Shown piece after piece: positions 15,356-25,006 of a stretch of DNA of 64,000 nucleotides. Below the pieces are notes generated by a model that ran no database searches, was not told the DNA's origin, and was given only the letters and a program-made list of their open reading frames with translations. Location of the stretch: contig NZ_CP049857.1 in the NCBI RefSeq assembly GCF_011299555.1, forward strand, positions 682,001 to 746,000, read 5' to 3'. The position numbers and the translations under genes were made by a program. Numbering within the stretch: the first letter of the stretch is position 1; every line of letters starts with the position of its first letter. The DNA is from Dysgonomonas sp. HDW5A. Lineage in GTDB: Bacteria > Bacteroidota > Bacteroidia > Bacteroidales > Dysgonomonadaceae.

Positions 15356-16447
15356 TCAATCTGCCGATTCTTCTTTTGTCAGATCTAAGACTTCGTTATC
15401 TCCACCCTTCTCATAATACATTTTTCTCAAAGGATTGGCATGGGCTTTATCATACTCTTTACGATTACGTAAAGTGTCAATTGCCAGATAAATTGCCTGA
15501 CGAAAAGAATCCTCAGATGCTTCGTTTTTCCCCGCAATGTTATAAGCGGTACCGTGTGCGGGAGATGTGCGAACAATAGGCAAACCTGCCGTAAAGTTAA
15601 CACCTTCCTCCATTGCCAGAGTCTTGAAAGGAACCAAACCCTGATCGTGATACATAGCCAATATACCATCAAAGGATTTAAAGCGTCCTGATCCGAAAAA
15701 ACCATCGGCAGCATATGGTCCAAAGCATAAAATGCCACTTTCTTCCATCTCACGCAGAGCAGGAATAATAATGTCGTTTTCTTCTGTCCCTAACAAACCA
15801 TTTTCTCCGGCGTGAGGGTTCAATGAAAGTACTGCAATACGGGGTTTATCGATATTAAAATCGCGAAGTAACGATTTATTAAATATGTCGATTGTTTCTT
15901 TAACCTTTTCTTTAGTGATGCTTTCGGCAACTTTACCTAAAGGAAGATGTCCTGTAACAAGTGCAACTCTTAGATCTTCTTTTGCAAGAATCATAAGAGA
16001 CTTTGACGTATCCTGTCCGAATTTCTTTTCCAAATATTCGGTATGACCCGGAAAATGGAAAGTATCTTGTTGAATATTATCCTTATTGATAGGTGCTGTA
16101 ACCAATACGTCAATCAATCCGGCAGCCAGATCTGCTGTAGCTCTTTCCAATGAACTTAGCGAGGCATCACCTGCTGCTTTGGTTGACTTTCCGAGTTCGA
16201 CCTTGATGTCATCGGGAATACAATTAATAACATTCACTTTATTTATCTCTGCTTCACTCGCTTCTTGAATCAGGTTGAAGGTAACAGGAGGTAATTCTAA
16301 AGCTTTGCGATGATAGGCTGCAACTTTTGTTGATCCATATATTACAGGAATGCATAATTCTGCAATACGGAGATCTCCAAACGTTTTAAGTATGACTTCA
16401 TAGCCAATACCGTTAATGTCACCGTGTGTAATTCCTACTTTTATCAT
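15356..16447 (-). CDS. pdxA: 4-hydroxythreonine-4-phosphate dehydrogenase
   Basis: Oxidises 4-phosphohydroxy-L-threonine with NAD+ in the DXP-dependent pyridoxal phosphate pathway. The 363-residue sequence begins with VGITHGDINGIGYEV and contains the TAPINK, FPGHTEYL, NPHAGE, MYHDQGLVPFK and RTSPAHGTAYNIAG motifs, including the metal-ligand histidines. The C-terminal tail (after about 345) is charged and variable. The partner enzyme PdxJ is encoded at 48499-49212 in the same window but not in the same operon. A copy of the dispersed palindrome lies 33 bp upstream of the start. Confidence 0.95.
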   Translation of the reverse strand: MIKVGITHGDINGIGYEVILKTFGDLRIAELCIPVIYGSTKVAAYHRKALELPPVTFNLIQEASEAEINKVNVINCIPDDIKVELGKSTKAAGDASLSSLERATADLAAGLIDVLVTAPINKDNIQQDTFHFPGHTEYLEKKFGQDTSKSLMILAKEDLRVALVTGHLPLGKVAESITKEKVKETIDIFNKSLLRDFNIDKPRIAVLSLNPHAGENGLLGTEENDIIIPALREMEESGILCFGPYAADGFFGSGRFKSFDGILAMYHDQGLVPFKTLAMEEGVNFTAGLPIVRTSPAHGTAYNIAGKNEASEDSFRQAIYLAIDTLRNRKEYDKAHANPLRKMYYEKGGDNEVLDLTKEESAD

Positions 16448-16477
16448 TATATTAGTTTTCTAAGTAATTCGTATATT

Positions 16478-16499
16478 AAGGTCTCAGACCTTTTTATTG
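16478..16499 (+). repeat. Dispersed GGTCnnnGACC element
   Basis: GGTCTCAGACC (16480-16490) preceded by AA and followed by TTTTTATTG, matching the 5' part of the repeat family. It lies between the pdxA start and the next gene. Confidence 0.6.
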
Positions 16500-16544
16500 T
16501 ATCTTCTAAATTGACAAGCTCACAGTCTGATTTACTTGAACCGT

Positions 16545-17201
16545 CTATTTGATTACCTTTTCCCATTGGTGAGCCAATTGCTCGGCATAGTCGGTAAATG
16601 TATTCACCGCATCAAATTTATGAATAGTATATTCGGGTTGTCCTTTTACCTTCGAAATATCAATAGGTGAATAGCCATCGTGTGCAAAAAAGAATACTTC
16701 TTTAGTATTGCTATTATAGAAAGTTGTATTACCATTCGCTTCAAGAGCAAAAGTCACAAATTCCTTTACGTCCAAAGGCTCAAGACCCTCCGATTTACAT
16801 GCAGCAATATAGTTTTCTTCCCAACCTCCCATACCTATAACAGCATCTTTTAAAGTGAAAGTATGCTCATTATTAGTAAGGAAAGTATCTATATTCCGAT
16901 GACCGCCAATCCAATACCGAACGATAGTCCCTACGTTCTTAGAGAATACGGCATGTTCCTGTATTATATTGCGTCCTCTGGGAACACAATGCTCCATATG
17001 ACATAACCATCCTGATGTATTACCATGTTTATCTGTCCAAACATATTGACGATAAAGCTGATTACTGTTTATTGTAAAATCAATCCAGCTGGCTTTCAAC
17101 AAAAGTTTATTTAATGCAGGAAATGTTGTTTGAAATTCTTTATCAAACGTATCTTTTCCATCAGAAATATTTGTAAAAATTATATGTGGGTGTTTACTCA
17201 T
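16545..17201 (-). CDS. Conserved-looking hypothetical protein, 218 aa
   Basis: A soluble protein without signal peptide or membrane span. It is rich in aromatic residues (YRQYVWTDKHGN, GWLCHMEHCVPRGRNI, VRYWIGGHRNID), then EVFFFAHDGYSPIDISKV. The layout slightly resembles SMI1/KNR4-type proteins, but I cannot confirm this. It sits 12 bp after the rlmN gene end in the same direction, so it may be co-transcribed with rlmN. Its function is unknown. Confidence 0.6.
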   Translation of the reverse strand: MSKHPHIIFTNISDGKDTFDKEFQTTFPALNKLLLKASWIDFTINSNQLYRQYVWTDKHGNTSGWLCHMEHCVPRGRNIIQEHAVFSKNVGTIVRYWIGGHRNIDTFLTNNEHTFTLKDAVIGMGGWEENYIAACKSEGLEPLDVKEFVTFALEANGNTTFYNSNTKEVFFFAHDGYSPIDISKVKGQPEYTIHKFDAVNTFTDYAEQLAHQWEKVIK

Positions 17202-17213
17202 AACGACATCCTT

Positions 17214-18239
17214 TTATTGCTTACTTTTCTCAGTTGACAACATTCCGCAAGCTGCAAAGATATCTTCACCTCTTGATGAACGTATCGTACACATCAGACC
17301 CTTACGGGTTAAAAAATCCCTGAATTGTATCATTGTTTCGTTGCTTGATGTAACAAGATCGACATTAGGGATAGCATGAAATCGAATCAAATTGACCCGA
17401 CAATCGAGACCATTCAAAATTTTGAACAATTCTTTAGCATGTGCTATAGAATCATTAAAATCTTTAAACATTATATATTCGAAAGACAAACGTCTTTGTT
17501 TTGACCAATCATATTGTTTCAGCAGATCGAGAACTCCCGATAAAGGGAATGCTTTTTCAGCCGGCATTATCGACAATCGCTGCTCCTTCATAGGTGTATG
17601 TAAACTTACAGCTAAATGAGCATTACTCTCATCTAAAAAACGTTTCAACTTAGGAGTTACTCCTGTAGTAGAAACGGTAATTCGCTTCGGGCTCCATGCA
17701 AAACCATAGTCCGAAGTCATTATATCCAGTGTTTTTTTCAATTGTTCGTAGTTGTCCAAAGGCTCACCCATACCCATAAATACGATATTGGTAAGATCAT
17801 CCGATTCATCTATCGAACATACCTGATTCAAAATTTCGTTGGCAGACAGGTTTCCATTAAAACCTTGCTTCCCTGTCATACAGAACAAGCAATTCATCTT
17901 ACAACCGACCTGAGACGACACACACAAAGTGGCTCTTTCATCTTCGGGGATCATTACCGATTCGATAAATTTCCCTGCATCCGTTTTAAACAGATATTTA
18001 ACCGTTCCATCTATCGAGCGTTGATCTTCGACAGGTAAAGAACGTCCTACATCGTATTTTTCCGACAATAGGTTTCTATTTGCTAACGATAGATTTGTCA
18101 TTTCCTCTATCGATAGTACTCTTTTTTTATATAGCCAATCCGCCATTTGTTTAGCGGCAAACTTAGGCAAGCCACACTCTAATGCAACATCTTTCAGTTC
18201 ATCTAAAGTTAGTCCCAATAGGTGTTTTTTCTCTATCAT
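17214..18239 (-). CDS. rlmN: 23S rRNA (adenine(2503)-C(2))-methyltransferase
   Basis: A radical SAM enzyme that methylates A2503 of 23S rRNA (and A37 of some tRNAs). The 341-residue protein shows the CxxxCxxC cluster motif in GCKMNCLFCMTGKQGF, the GMGEPLDNY motif and the C-terminal SSRGEDIFAACGML with the catalytic cysteine; the other catalytic Cys lies in the RSS segment preceding it (MCTIRSS). An N-terminal helical domain (LLGLTLDELKDVALE) is present. Its leader contains the 60-bp inverted-repeat structure at 18271-18330. Confidence 0.95.
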   Translation of the reverse strand: MIEKKHLLGLTLDELKDVALECGLPKFAAKQMADWLYKKRVLSIEEMTNLSLANRNLLSEKYDVGRSLPVEDQRSIDGTVKYLFKTDAGKFIESVMIPEDERATLCVSSQVGCKMNCLFCMTGKQGFNGNLSANEILNQVCSIDESDDLTNIVFMGMGEPLDNYEQLKKTLDIMTSDYGFAWSPKRITVSTTGVTPKLKRFLDESNAHLAVSLHTPMKEQRLSIMPAEKAFPLSGVLDLLKQYDWSKQRRLSFEYIMFKDFNDSIAHAKELFKILNGLDCRVNLIRFHAIPNVDLVTSSNETMIQFRDFLTRKGLMCTIRSSRGEDIFAACGMLSTEKSKQ

Positions 18240-18270
18240 TCTGTACTCTTAAGTAATTTAGTATTTCTAT

Positions 18271-18330
18271 TTGCAGGAGTAAAAATTGTATACTATCTAA
18301 AAAGATAAATGCATAGATTTACTCCTGCAA
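18271..18330. repeat. Inverted repeat in the rlmN leader
   Basis: Two perfect 13-bp arms, TTGCAGGAGTAAA (18271-18283) and TTTACTCCTGCAA (18318-18330), enclose 34 bp that can itself pair in part (TATCT/AGATA). It lies 31-91 bp upstream of rlmN. It has no T tract, so it is a structured leader or a small mobile-like palindrome more than a terminator. Confidence 0.55.
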
Positions 18331-18334
18331 TTTA

Positions 18335-18358
18335 GAAACAAAAAGGTCTACGACCTTT
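18335..18358 (-). repeat. Dispersed GGTCnnnGACC element directly after the pgi stop
   Basis: On the minus strand the pgi stop codon TAA runs into AGGTCGTAGACCTTTTTG (palindrome 18345-18355). The stem of up to 7 bp with a 3-nt loop and following T residues could also act as a weak terminator. Confidence 0.6.
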
Positions 18359-19703
18359 ATAAACGTTTTTGTATTTCTTCGTGGTCTTTTTCAAAACCCG
18401 GTTTATTTAACAGTGCGAACATATTCTTCTTATAAGCCTCTACCCCTGGTTGATCGAAAGGATTTACCCCTAAGATATAACCGCTTATACCACATGCTTT
18501 CTCAAAGAAATATATTAATTGTCCTAAATAATATTCGCTCAATTCAGGAATCTCAATCTTGATGTTTGGAACACCTCCGTCAACGTGAGCCAACTGAGTA
18601 CCTAGTTCCGCCATTTTATTCACAAAATCAACACGTTTGCCAACTAAAAAGTTCAAACCATCCAAATCTTCTTCATCTTTAGGAACAAGAACCGTATGAT
18701 GAGGATTTGCTACCGAAAGAACAGTTTCGAAGATAGAACGTTCGCCTTCCTGAATCCATTGCCCCATTGAGTGTAGGTCGGTTGTGAAATCTACAGCAGC
18801 ATTAAAGATACCTTTGTTTTCTTTACCTTCACTTTCTCCGTATAACTGTTTCCACCATTCTGCAAAAAAGTGAAGCTTAGGATTGTAGTTAGCAAGTATC
18901 TCTATTTTCTTACCTTTTTTGTACAACTCGTTACGAGTTACAGCATACTGTTCAGCAAGATTTTTCTCGAACGGAACATCCGGTGTTGTATTCTTTTCCA
19001 TGAAAGCTGCACCTTGTACCAGTTTTTGGATATCGAATCCGGCAACTGCAATAGGAAGCAAACCCACAGGAGTAAGTACTGAAAAACGACCTCCTACATT
19101 ATCAGGAATCACATACATTTTATAGCCTTCTTTTTTAGCTAATGTATGCAAAGCACCTCTTGCAGCATCGGTGATTGCCACAATACGGCTTTGAGCCTCA
19201 GCTTTTCCTACTTTTCTTTCCAATTCTCCTTTGAGGATACGGAACGATAAAGCAGGCTCGGTTGTTGTTCCCGATTTTGATATATTGATAATTCCGAACG
19301 ATTTATCGGTCAAATAAGCGATAAGTTCCGATAGATAATCTTCCCCGATATTTTGACCGGCATATACTACCACCGGATTTTTACGATCTTTTTGCAACCA
19401 GTCAAAAGAGTTCGATAGAGCCTCAATCACCGATTTCGCTCCCAAATAACTACCTCCAATACCTACAACTACTACAACTTCACATTTGCTTCTCAACACC
19501 TGAGCTGTATTTACAATATCTTTCAGGTCAGCATCTGTAATAGATGAAGGCAGATTTAACCAACCTAGGAAATCGTTACCTTTGCCCGAACCTTTGTGTA
19601 AAGTTTCATTGCATTGTTTAGCCAAAGCTGCACCAGCTTCTATCTCTGACTTATTTACAAAAGAAAATACTTTATCAACATTTAAACTTATAACTTTTTC
19701 CAT
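18357..19703 (-). CDS. pgi: Glucose-6-phosphate isomerase
   Basis: Interconverts glucose 6-phosphate and fructose 6-phosphate; the glucose 6-phosphate pool also feeds the inositol-3-phosphate synthase encoded nearby. At 448 residues it is the short bacterial form. Recognisable segments are [27 protein letters not shown] (SIS phosphate-binding loop), the [14 protein letters not shown] signature and [13 protein letters not shown] near the C-terminus. The gene has a 106-bp gap to gpsA upstream and is followed by a dispersed-repeat palindrome at its stop codon. Confidence 0.96.
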   Translation of the reverse strand: MEKVISLNVDKVFSFVNKSEIEAGAALAKQCNETLHKGSGKGNDFLGWLNLPSSITDADLKDIVNTAQVLRSKCEVVVVVGIGGSYLGAKSVIEALSNSFDWLQKDRKNPVVVYAGQNIGEDYLSELIAYLTDKSFGIINISKSGTTTEPALSFRILKGELERKVGKAEAQSRIVAITDAARGALHTLAKKEGYKMYVIPDNVGGRFSVLTPVGLLPIAVAGFDIQKLVQGAAFMEKNTTPDVPFEKNLAEQYAVTRNELYKKGKKIEILANYNPKLHFFAEWWKQLYGESEGKENKGIFNAAVDFTTDLHSMGQWIQEGERSIFETVLSVANPHHTVLVPKDEEDLDGLNFLVGKRVDFVNKMAELGTQLAHVDGGVPNIKIEIPELSEYYLGQLIYFFEKACGISGYILGVNPFDQPGVEAYKKNMFALLNKPGFEKDHEEIQKRL

Positions 19704-19782
19704 CTCTCTAAATTTATTTATCGGTTTACTCGTTACTATTTATTACTTTATCTAAGCCTGCACCAGCTTGGGATTAAACTTA

Positions 19783-19811
19783 CCAAAGCAATAAAAAAGA
19801 TTTGAGACCTT
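19783..19811 (-). repeat. Dispersed GGTCnnnGACC element after the gpsA stop (diverged)
   Basis: On the minus strand the gpsA stop TAA is followed by GGTCTCAAATCTTTTTTATT and GCTTTGG, matching the repeat consensus with one decayed palindrome arm. As at pgi, lysS and tonB, the repeat begins at the stop codon. Confidence 0.5.
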
Positions 19812-20808
19812 ATTTTAATATTTCTTCTCTTAAACGTTTTATTTCTATACGTGCCGGAACTTTCTCATAAAGAATACGATAAACAGTCTCGACAATAGGA
19901 ATATTTATGCAGTAATCTGCATTCATCTCCATGATACATTTAGTTCCGTAATAGCCTTCGGCTACCATTTCCATCTCTATTTGAGCAGCTTTCACAGAAT
20001 ATCCTTTTCCGATCATTGACCCGAATGTTCTATTACGGCTAAAACTTGAATAGGCTGTAACCAATAAATCTCCGATATAAGCTGATTCAAATATTTTTCG
20101 TTTGACGGGCGAAACTACTTCCATAAATTTCTCCATTTCCTGTACTGCATTCGATACTAATACAGCCTGAAAATTATCGCCATATTTCAATCCGTGACAG
20201 ATACCCGCAGCTATAGCGTATACATTTTTCAATACCGCAGCCAACTCTATACCGCTCACATCTACCGAAGTAGACGCCTTTACAAATCGATTTGTAAATA
20301 TACGTGCTACAGCAGTTGCCATTGCCTGATCTGTACACGCGATGGTAGGGTATGTCAAACGTTCGAGTGCTATCTCTTCTGCATGGCAAGGACCTGCTAC
20401 TATTGCGATTTTATCCGAAGGAACTCCGTATTCCTTTGTCAGATAATCAGTCACTAACAGATTTTCTGGAGGTATAATTCCTTTTATAGCAGATATAATA
20501 AACTTATCACTTATCGGCGTTTTTAGTTTCTCTAAATGAGTTTTTAAAAACGGAGATGGCACTGCCAGAATCAGAGTATCAGAGTTATTTACTATTTCGT
20601 TGATATCTGAAAAGAACGAAATTCGATCCAGATTAAACGGCACATTAGATAAATAAGACGGATTATGTCCTACTTTTATAAAATCCTCAATTTGTTCAGG
20701 ACGACGCATGTACCAATTGATATGCGTTTCCTGTGTCAGTACTATTTTTGCAAGAGCCGTAGCCCATGTTCCTCCGCCTATTATAGCTATTCTTCCCGGA
20801 TATTTCAT
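19810..20808 (-). CDS. gpsA: Glycerol-3-phosphate dehydrogenase [NAD(P)+]
   Basis: Reduces dihydroxyacetone phosphate to sn-glycerol 3-phosphate for phospholipid synthesis. The 332-residue protein has the N-terminal dinucleotide-binding motif IIGGGTWATALAK, then SAIKGI, AGPCHAEE, the catalytic Lys in LKNVYAIAAG and the C-terminal NRTFGSMIGKG signature. It is 49 bp downstream of lysS and 106 bp upstream of pgi, all on the minus strand. Confidence 0.95.
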   Translation of the reverse strand: MKYPGRIAIIGGGTWATALAKIVLTQETHINWYMRRPEQIEDFIKVGHNPSYLSNVPFNLDRISFFSDINEIVNNSDTLILAVPSPFLKTHLEKLKTPISDKFIISAIKGIIPPENLLVTDYLTKEYGVPSDKIAIVAGPCHAEEIALERLTYPTIACTDQAMATAVARIFTNRFVKASTSVDVSGIELAAVLKNVYAIAAGICHGLKYGDNFQAVLVSNAVQEMEKFMEVVSPVKRKIFESAYIGDLLVTAYSSFSRNRTFGSMIGKGYSVKAAQIEMEMVAEGYYGTKCIMEMNADYCINIPIVETVYRILYEKVPARIEIKRLREEILK

Positions 20809-20846
20809 CGGTCTTTATTCATGTTAAACAATTGAAACTTAAATCA

Positions 20847-20857
20847 GGTTTGTAACC
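20847..20857 (-). repeat. Diverged dispersed palindrome directly after the lysS stop
   Basis: On the minus strand the lysS stop TAA runs into GGTTACAAACC. This follows the same placement rule as the copies at pgi, gpsA and tonB. Confidence 0.4.
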
Positions 20858-22588
20858 TTATTTTTTAGCATTGTTAACCCATGCTTGTACCTCTTCTTCT
20901 TTTGGATTAGCCAATTCGAGTTTGTGCTTTTTGTTTAATTCGCACAACTCCTGACGTAATTTGTTAGGGTTAGCTTCTCCCAAGCCTTCTATTGTCAAAT
21001 AACCGGCTTTTTGAATAGCTGATACCCATTCTTCGGGAATTCCTATTTCTGTATATTTTGTGGCAGCATCTTTCTTTGCTACTTTTTCGGGTCTCATTTG
21101 AGGGAAAAGTAACACTTCCTGAATAGAGGTTTGCCCTGTCAATAACATTACCAAACGATCCATACCTATACCCATTCCCGATGTTGGAGGCATACCATAC
21201 TCTAAAGCACGAAGGAAGTCCTGATCGATAAACATCGCCTCATCATCTCCTTTTGCCGAAAGTTGTAATTGCTCCTCAAAGCGGTTACGTTGGTCAATAG
21301 GGTCATTTAATTCAGAATAAGCATTTGCCAATTCCTTACCATTAACCATCAATTCGAAACGCTCCGTTAATTCGGGATTCGTTCTATGACGTTTACATAA
21401 AGGTGACATTTCAATCGGATAATCGGTAATAAATGTAGGCTGAATGTATTTACCCTCACATTTTTCACCAAATATTTCGTCGATAAGTTTACCCTTACCC
21501 ATTGTTTCATCCTGATCAACACCAAGTTGCTTACAAACTTCACGAAGTTGCTCCTCGTTCATACCATTGATATCAATACCTGTATGATCTTTGATCGCAT
21601 CAATCATCGTTACACGTTTGTAAGGAGCTTTAAAATTAATCAGATTGTCCCCTACCTGCACTTCTGTTGTTCCCAATACATCCAAACAAACCTTTTCTAT
21701 CATTTGCTCTGTAAATTCCATCATCCAGATATAGTCTTTGTAGGCTACATAGATTTCCATTACAGTAAATTCGGGATTATGCGTACGATCCATACCTTCG
21801 TTGCGGAAGTTACGTGAAAATTCATACACACCATCAAAACCACCTACAATCATACGTTTCAAGTACAACTCGTTGGCTATTCTCAGATAAAGAGGAATAT
21901 TAAGGGCATTATGGTGAGTTATAAACGGACGTGCTGATGCTCCTCCGGGTATACTCTGTAACACTGGTGTATCAACTTCGATGTAACCTTTTTCATTAAA
22001 AAGATTACGCATCGAATTAAATACTTTTGTACGTTTTAAAAATATATCTTTTACACCTTCGTTCACTATCAGGTCAACATAACGCTGACGGTAGCGCATT
22101 TCGGGATCGGTAAATCCATCATAAGTTACTCCATCTTTTACCTTAACTACGGGCAAAGGACGAAGTGATTTAGATAATACAGTCAAAGTTTCGGCATGAA
22201 CAGATATTTCGCCCATCTGAGTACGGAATACATATCCCGTAATTCCGATAAAGTCACCTATATCCAAAAGTTTCTTGAAAACTACGTTATACAGATCTTT
22301 ATTCTCATCAGGACAAATATCATCTCTGGTGATATACAACTGAATACGTCCTTCAGAATCCTGAAGATCTACAAAAGCAGCTTTTCCTGCAATACGACGG
22401 CTCATTATACGACCGGCAATTGCCACCTGACGACGCTCTGCACCATCTTTAAAGTTGTCTTTTATTTCAACCGAATATGCATTCGTTTCATACAACGCAG
22501 CAGGGTACGGATCGATACCCAGTTGACGCATTTCGTCTAAACTTTTTCTTCGGAAAATTTCTTGTTCACTTAATTCTAGGATACTCAT
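20858..22588 (-). CDS. lysS: Lysyl-tRNA synthetase (class II)
   Basis: Charges tRNA-Lys. The 576-residue protein has an N-terminal OB-fold anticodon-binding domain (VAIAGRIMSRRIAGKAAFVDL), class II motif 2 (FRNEGMDRTHNPEF) and motif 3 (GMPPTSGMGIGMDRLVMLLTG). After motif 3 there is an extra tail of about 75 residues (EIGIPEEWVSAIQKAGYL onward) beyond the common bacterial LysS end; I believe this occurs in Bacteroidales. A dispersed-repeat copy lies 17 bp upstream of the ATG. Confidence 0.96.
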   Translation of the reverse strand: MSILELSEQEIFRRKSLDEMRQLGIDPYPAALYETNAYSVEIKDNFKDGAERRQVAIAGRIMSRRIAGKAAFVDLQDSEGRIQLYITRDDICPDENKDLYNVVFKKLLDIGDFIGITGYVFRTQMGEISVHAETLTVLSKSLRPLPVVKVKDGVTYDGFTDPEMRYRQRYVDLIVNEGVKDIFLKRTKVFNSMRNLFNEKGYIEVDTPVLQSIPGGASARPFITHHNALNIPLYLRIANELYLKRMIVGGFDGVYEFSRNFRNEGMDRTHNPEFTVMEIYVAYKDYIWMMEFTEQMIEKVCLDVLGTTEVQVGDNLINFKAPYKRVTMIDAIKDHTGIDINGMNEEQLREVCKQLGVDQDETMGKGKLIDEIFGEKCEGKYIQPTFITDYPIEMSPLCKRHRTNPELTERFELMVNGKELANAYSELNDPIDQRNRFEEQLQLSAKGDDEAMFIDQDFLRALEYGMPPTSGMGIGMDRLVMLLTGQTSIQEVLLFPQMRPEKVAKKDAATKYTEIGIPEEWVSAIQKAGYLTIEGLGEANPNKLRQELCELNKKHKLELANPKEEEVQAWVNNAKK

Positions 22589-22604
22589 TATCTTATATTC
22601 TTTT

Positions 22605-22633
22605 AAGGTCTCAGACCTTTTTTATATTTTGGC
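22605..22633 (+). repeat. Dispersed GGTCnnnGACC element upstream of lysS
   Basis: AAGGTCTCAGACC followed by a T-rich stretch and TATATTTTGGC. The TATTTTGGCAA variant of the 3' part is shared with the copies at 27884 and 32986. Confidence 0.65.
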
Positions 22634-22721
22634 AAAAAACTGTGAATACACTATGCTATCAGCATAAATTCACGAGTCGGTAAAATTACAAATTATTGTA
22701 CGTATTTTATATATAAATACA

Positions 22722-22761
22722 AAAAAAGAATAGCAGATCTCCGTATCTGCTATTCTTTTTT
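22722..22761 (-). terminator. Intrinsic terminator after the HU-LysM fusion gene
   Basis: A 17-bp perfect stem (22722-22738 with 22745-22761, 6-nt loop) with A- and T-rich outer ends, 80 bp past the stop codon on the minus strand. It can act in both directions. Confidence 0.85.
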
Positions 22762-22840
22762 AAGGTAGTATACACCCTATTCCTCATTTTATGAAGCGTT
22801 ATTATCGACTATAGTTATAATTGATAATAAAACGATCGCT

Positions 22841-25006
22841 TTATCTTTGTCTTAAAATTTTAGTTTCAAGATTTTTTGCGGTTTGTATTGCTTTTGAATC
22901 TTTGGGATTATAGACTCCATAATCAGCCAAAGAGGGTATAAGTAATCTAGTACCTATAGGCACATTATTCGGATTAGCAATATTATTTTTATTTGCTTGA
23001 TAGATATAAACCCAGTAATCAGGGCTTCCATAATAAGTTGCAGCCATCGTTCTCAAAGTTGTACCTCTCTTAATCGTTGAATATTGAGGTTTTGAGGCTG
23101 TACCTGTTTTAACATCAGGGTTAGTAGGTTGAGAGGATACTGTTCCTATAGATTCTTTTCTATTTTCGTCAGCATATTTCTGCAAGTGATACTCCGCTTT
23201 ATTAAGAATACCAAACTTTAGTTTATCTGATATAACAAAGCCGTTTTTTTCGGCATTTATAAGCTCTGTAGTCAAAGAGTCTGCATCTCCGACAACATTA
23301 GTAGTAGGCGATTCAACTGCTTGTTTTACTTCCGGCTTTTGAGCAATAGCAACTATAGGCTCTTGCTTCATTGGCTTCACGGTATCTTCAACCAGACCGC
23401 GCTGCACTCTTTTCATTGAATCGAGCAAAGCGTCTGTTACCTGAGCACTCGAAGAGGTATTCTCATCCGTTGTAGTTGAGTCTACTGCAGATAAATTGGT
23501 TCTTCCTAAATTATATTCAAAGTCATAAGGTTTGGTCAGCATTTTAACCAATCCATAACTCAAGAAACCTACAATTACTAAGAAGAACAATATTACGGGT
23601 AGCCATTTTCTCAACTTAGAAATTCCTCCCGGATTACTATAATCTGTATAAGGAATATCAACCGGATCTATAGTATCGGTAAAAGATACACTCCTGATTG
23701 CAGTAGGCTTATTATTTCCGGCAAAACTACGTGCATTCAAAGTTTCAATAACATCCTTCTCTTCACCAACAATATCGGAAGCTTCTTTTGAAAGCTTCTT
23801 ATTGAGTGGAACAAAACTAGAATCATCTATAATATCCTCTTCATCTTCCCCGGGAAACAAAGGACGCTCGGGATCCTGATTCGAAAATGTCGACTTCGAG
23901 GCTTTTTGGGGAACATCGTCAATTGAAGATTGTTTTTCAACTTCAGCTTTTATATTTTTTTCAACAACAGGAACAGGAATAATAACATCCTCTTCAGTCT
24001 CGATTTCAGATTCAAAATCTGACTCTAACTCAATATCATCCGCAATTATATCCTTTATTAAAGGAGCACTTAAAGAAACTTCGTTTTCTGACACAGAAGT
24101 TTCCGATTGCTCTTTCACTTCATCCTCTAATTCCGGTTCAGATAAACTCTCTTTTATTTCAGTAGTGATTATTTCTTCTACTCTATTTTCTGACGAAACC
24201 ACAGTTTCCTCATTCAAATCAACAGAAGAATCGTCATCTATCACGGGTATCTCCGGAAGATCTTTCAGCACTATTGGAAACTCTTTTTTCTCTTGAACTT
24301 CCTGCAAAGGAGCTTCTTTTTCAGTCTTCGAAGCATGTGCCCCTACTTGAAGGTCATCTTTCGGCACCGTCAAAGTAATAGAGCCGGTATTTTGTTCCGA
24401 TGAAGAACTTGTGTAGGTATACACAAATGATCTCGGATAAACCTGATTTCCTGAAGGTTTTGGTTTTGATATTTTAGAGTTTTCGGTATCTCGTGTGTCT
24501 TTTTCTTTCACCTCTAATTTTGTATTGGAATTTTCAGAAACAGACTCCACCTTAGTAGGCTGTCCTGCTTCATTGACGATATCAACATCGTCCTCTTTTT
24601 TATTTATATTGACTTCTGTACTTTCAACAACCTCGTTCTCATCTATATCTTCATCGTCCTCCACAGATGTTTCGAAGACAACTCCATCTTCTAACAGAAT
24701 TGTCTCAAATTGAGAAAATGGTTTATTTACTAAATTTTTGAGAACTTTATCCGGAATAAAACTCAATTTATAATGAGATGGTATTTCTATTTTCTCACCG
24801 GTATTTACATTAACGCTTTCTCTGCTACTTACCGATATCAATTTAAAGGTTCCAAAATCTTTAATTTTGACAAAGTCATTATCAAATATACGTTCCAATA
24901 TCAACTGGAAAAACTCTCTAAAAAAAGAGTCTGCATCCTTTTTCGTTATTTTAGCTTTCTTCGATAAAAGATCAACTAAATCTTGAAGTGATAGTTTTTC
25001 ATTCAT
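22841..25006 (-). CDS. HU-domain / transmembrane / LysM fusion protein
   Basis: A 721-residue protein with three recognisable parts. Residues 1-95 are a HU/IHF-type DNA-binding domain (LSLQDLVDLLSKKAKITKKDA, then a FVKIKDFGTFKLI beta arm and RESVNVNTGEKIEIP). Residues ~100-460 are an acidic, Ser/Thr/Glu-rich, probably disordered linker. A single hydrophobic segment sits at about 467-489 (LPVILFFLVIVGFLSYGLV), preceded by KLRK, which predicts the N-terminus inside. The C-terminal ~640-690 is a LysM-like domain (TIKRGTTLRTMAATYYG onward, ending RLLIP). This predicts a protein that binds DNA in the cytoplasm and peptidoglycan in the periplasm. Its ATG overlaps the stop of the adjoining HU gene by 8 bp, so the two are coupled. 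Confidence 0.85.
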   Translation of the reverse strand: MNEKLSLQDLVDLLSKKAKITKKDADSFFREFFQLILERIFDNDFVKIKDFGTFKLISVSSRESVNVNTGEKIEIPSHYKLSFIPDKVLKNLVNKPFSQFETILLEDGVVFETSVEDDEDIDENEVVESTEVNINKKEDDVDIVNEAGQPTKVESVSENSNTKLEVKEKDTRDTENSKISKPKPSGNQVYPRSFVYTYTSSSSEQNTGSITLTVPKDDLQVGAHASKTEKEAPLQEVQEKKEFPIVLKDLPEIPVIDDDSSVDLNEETVVSSENRVEEIITTEIKESLSEPELEDEVKEQSETSVSENEVSLSAPLIKDIIADDIELESDFESEIETEEDVIIPVPVVEKNIKAEVEKQSSIDDVPQKASKSTFSNQDPERPLFPGEDEEDIIDDSSFVPLNKKLSKEASDIVGEEKDVIETLNARSFAGNNKPTAIRSVSFTDTIDPVDIPYTDYSNPGGISKLRKWLPVILFFLVIVGFLSYGLVKMLTKPYDFEYNLGRTNLSAVDSTTTDENTSSSAQVTDALLDSMKRVQRGLVEDTVKPMKQEPIVAIAQKPEVKQAVESPTTNVVGDADSLTTELINAEKNGFVISDKLKFGILNKAEYHLQKYADENRKESIGTVSSQPTNPDVKTGTASKPQYSTIKRGTTLRTMAATYYGSPDYWVYIYQANKNNIANPNNVPIGTRLLIPSLADYGVYNPKDSKAIQTAKNLETKILRQR

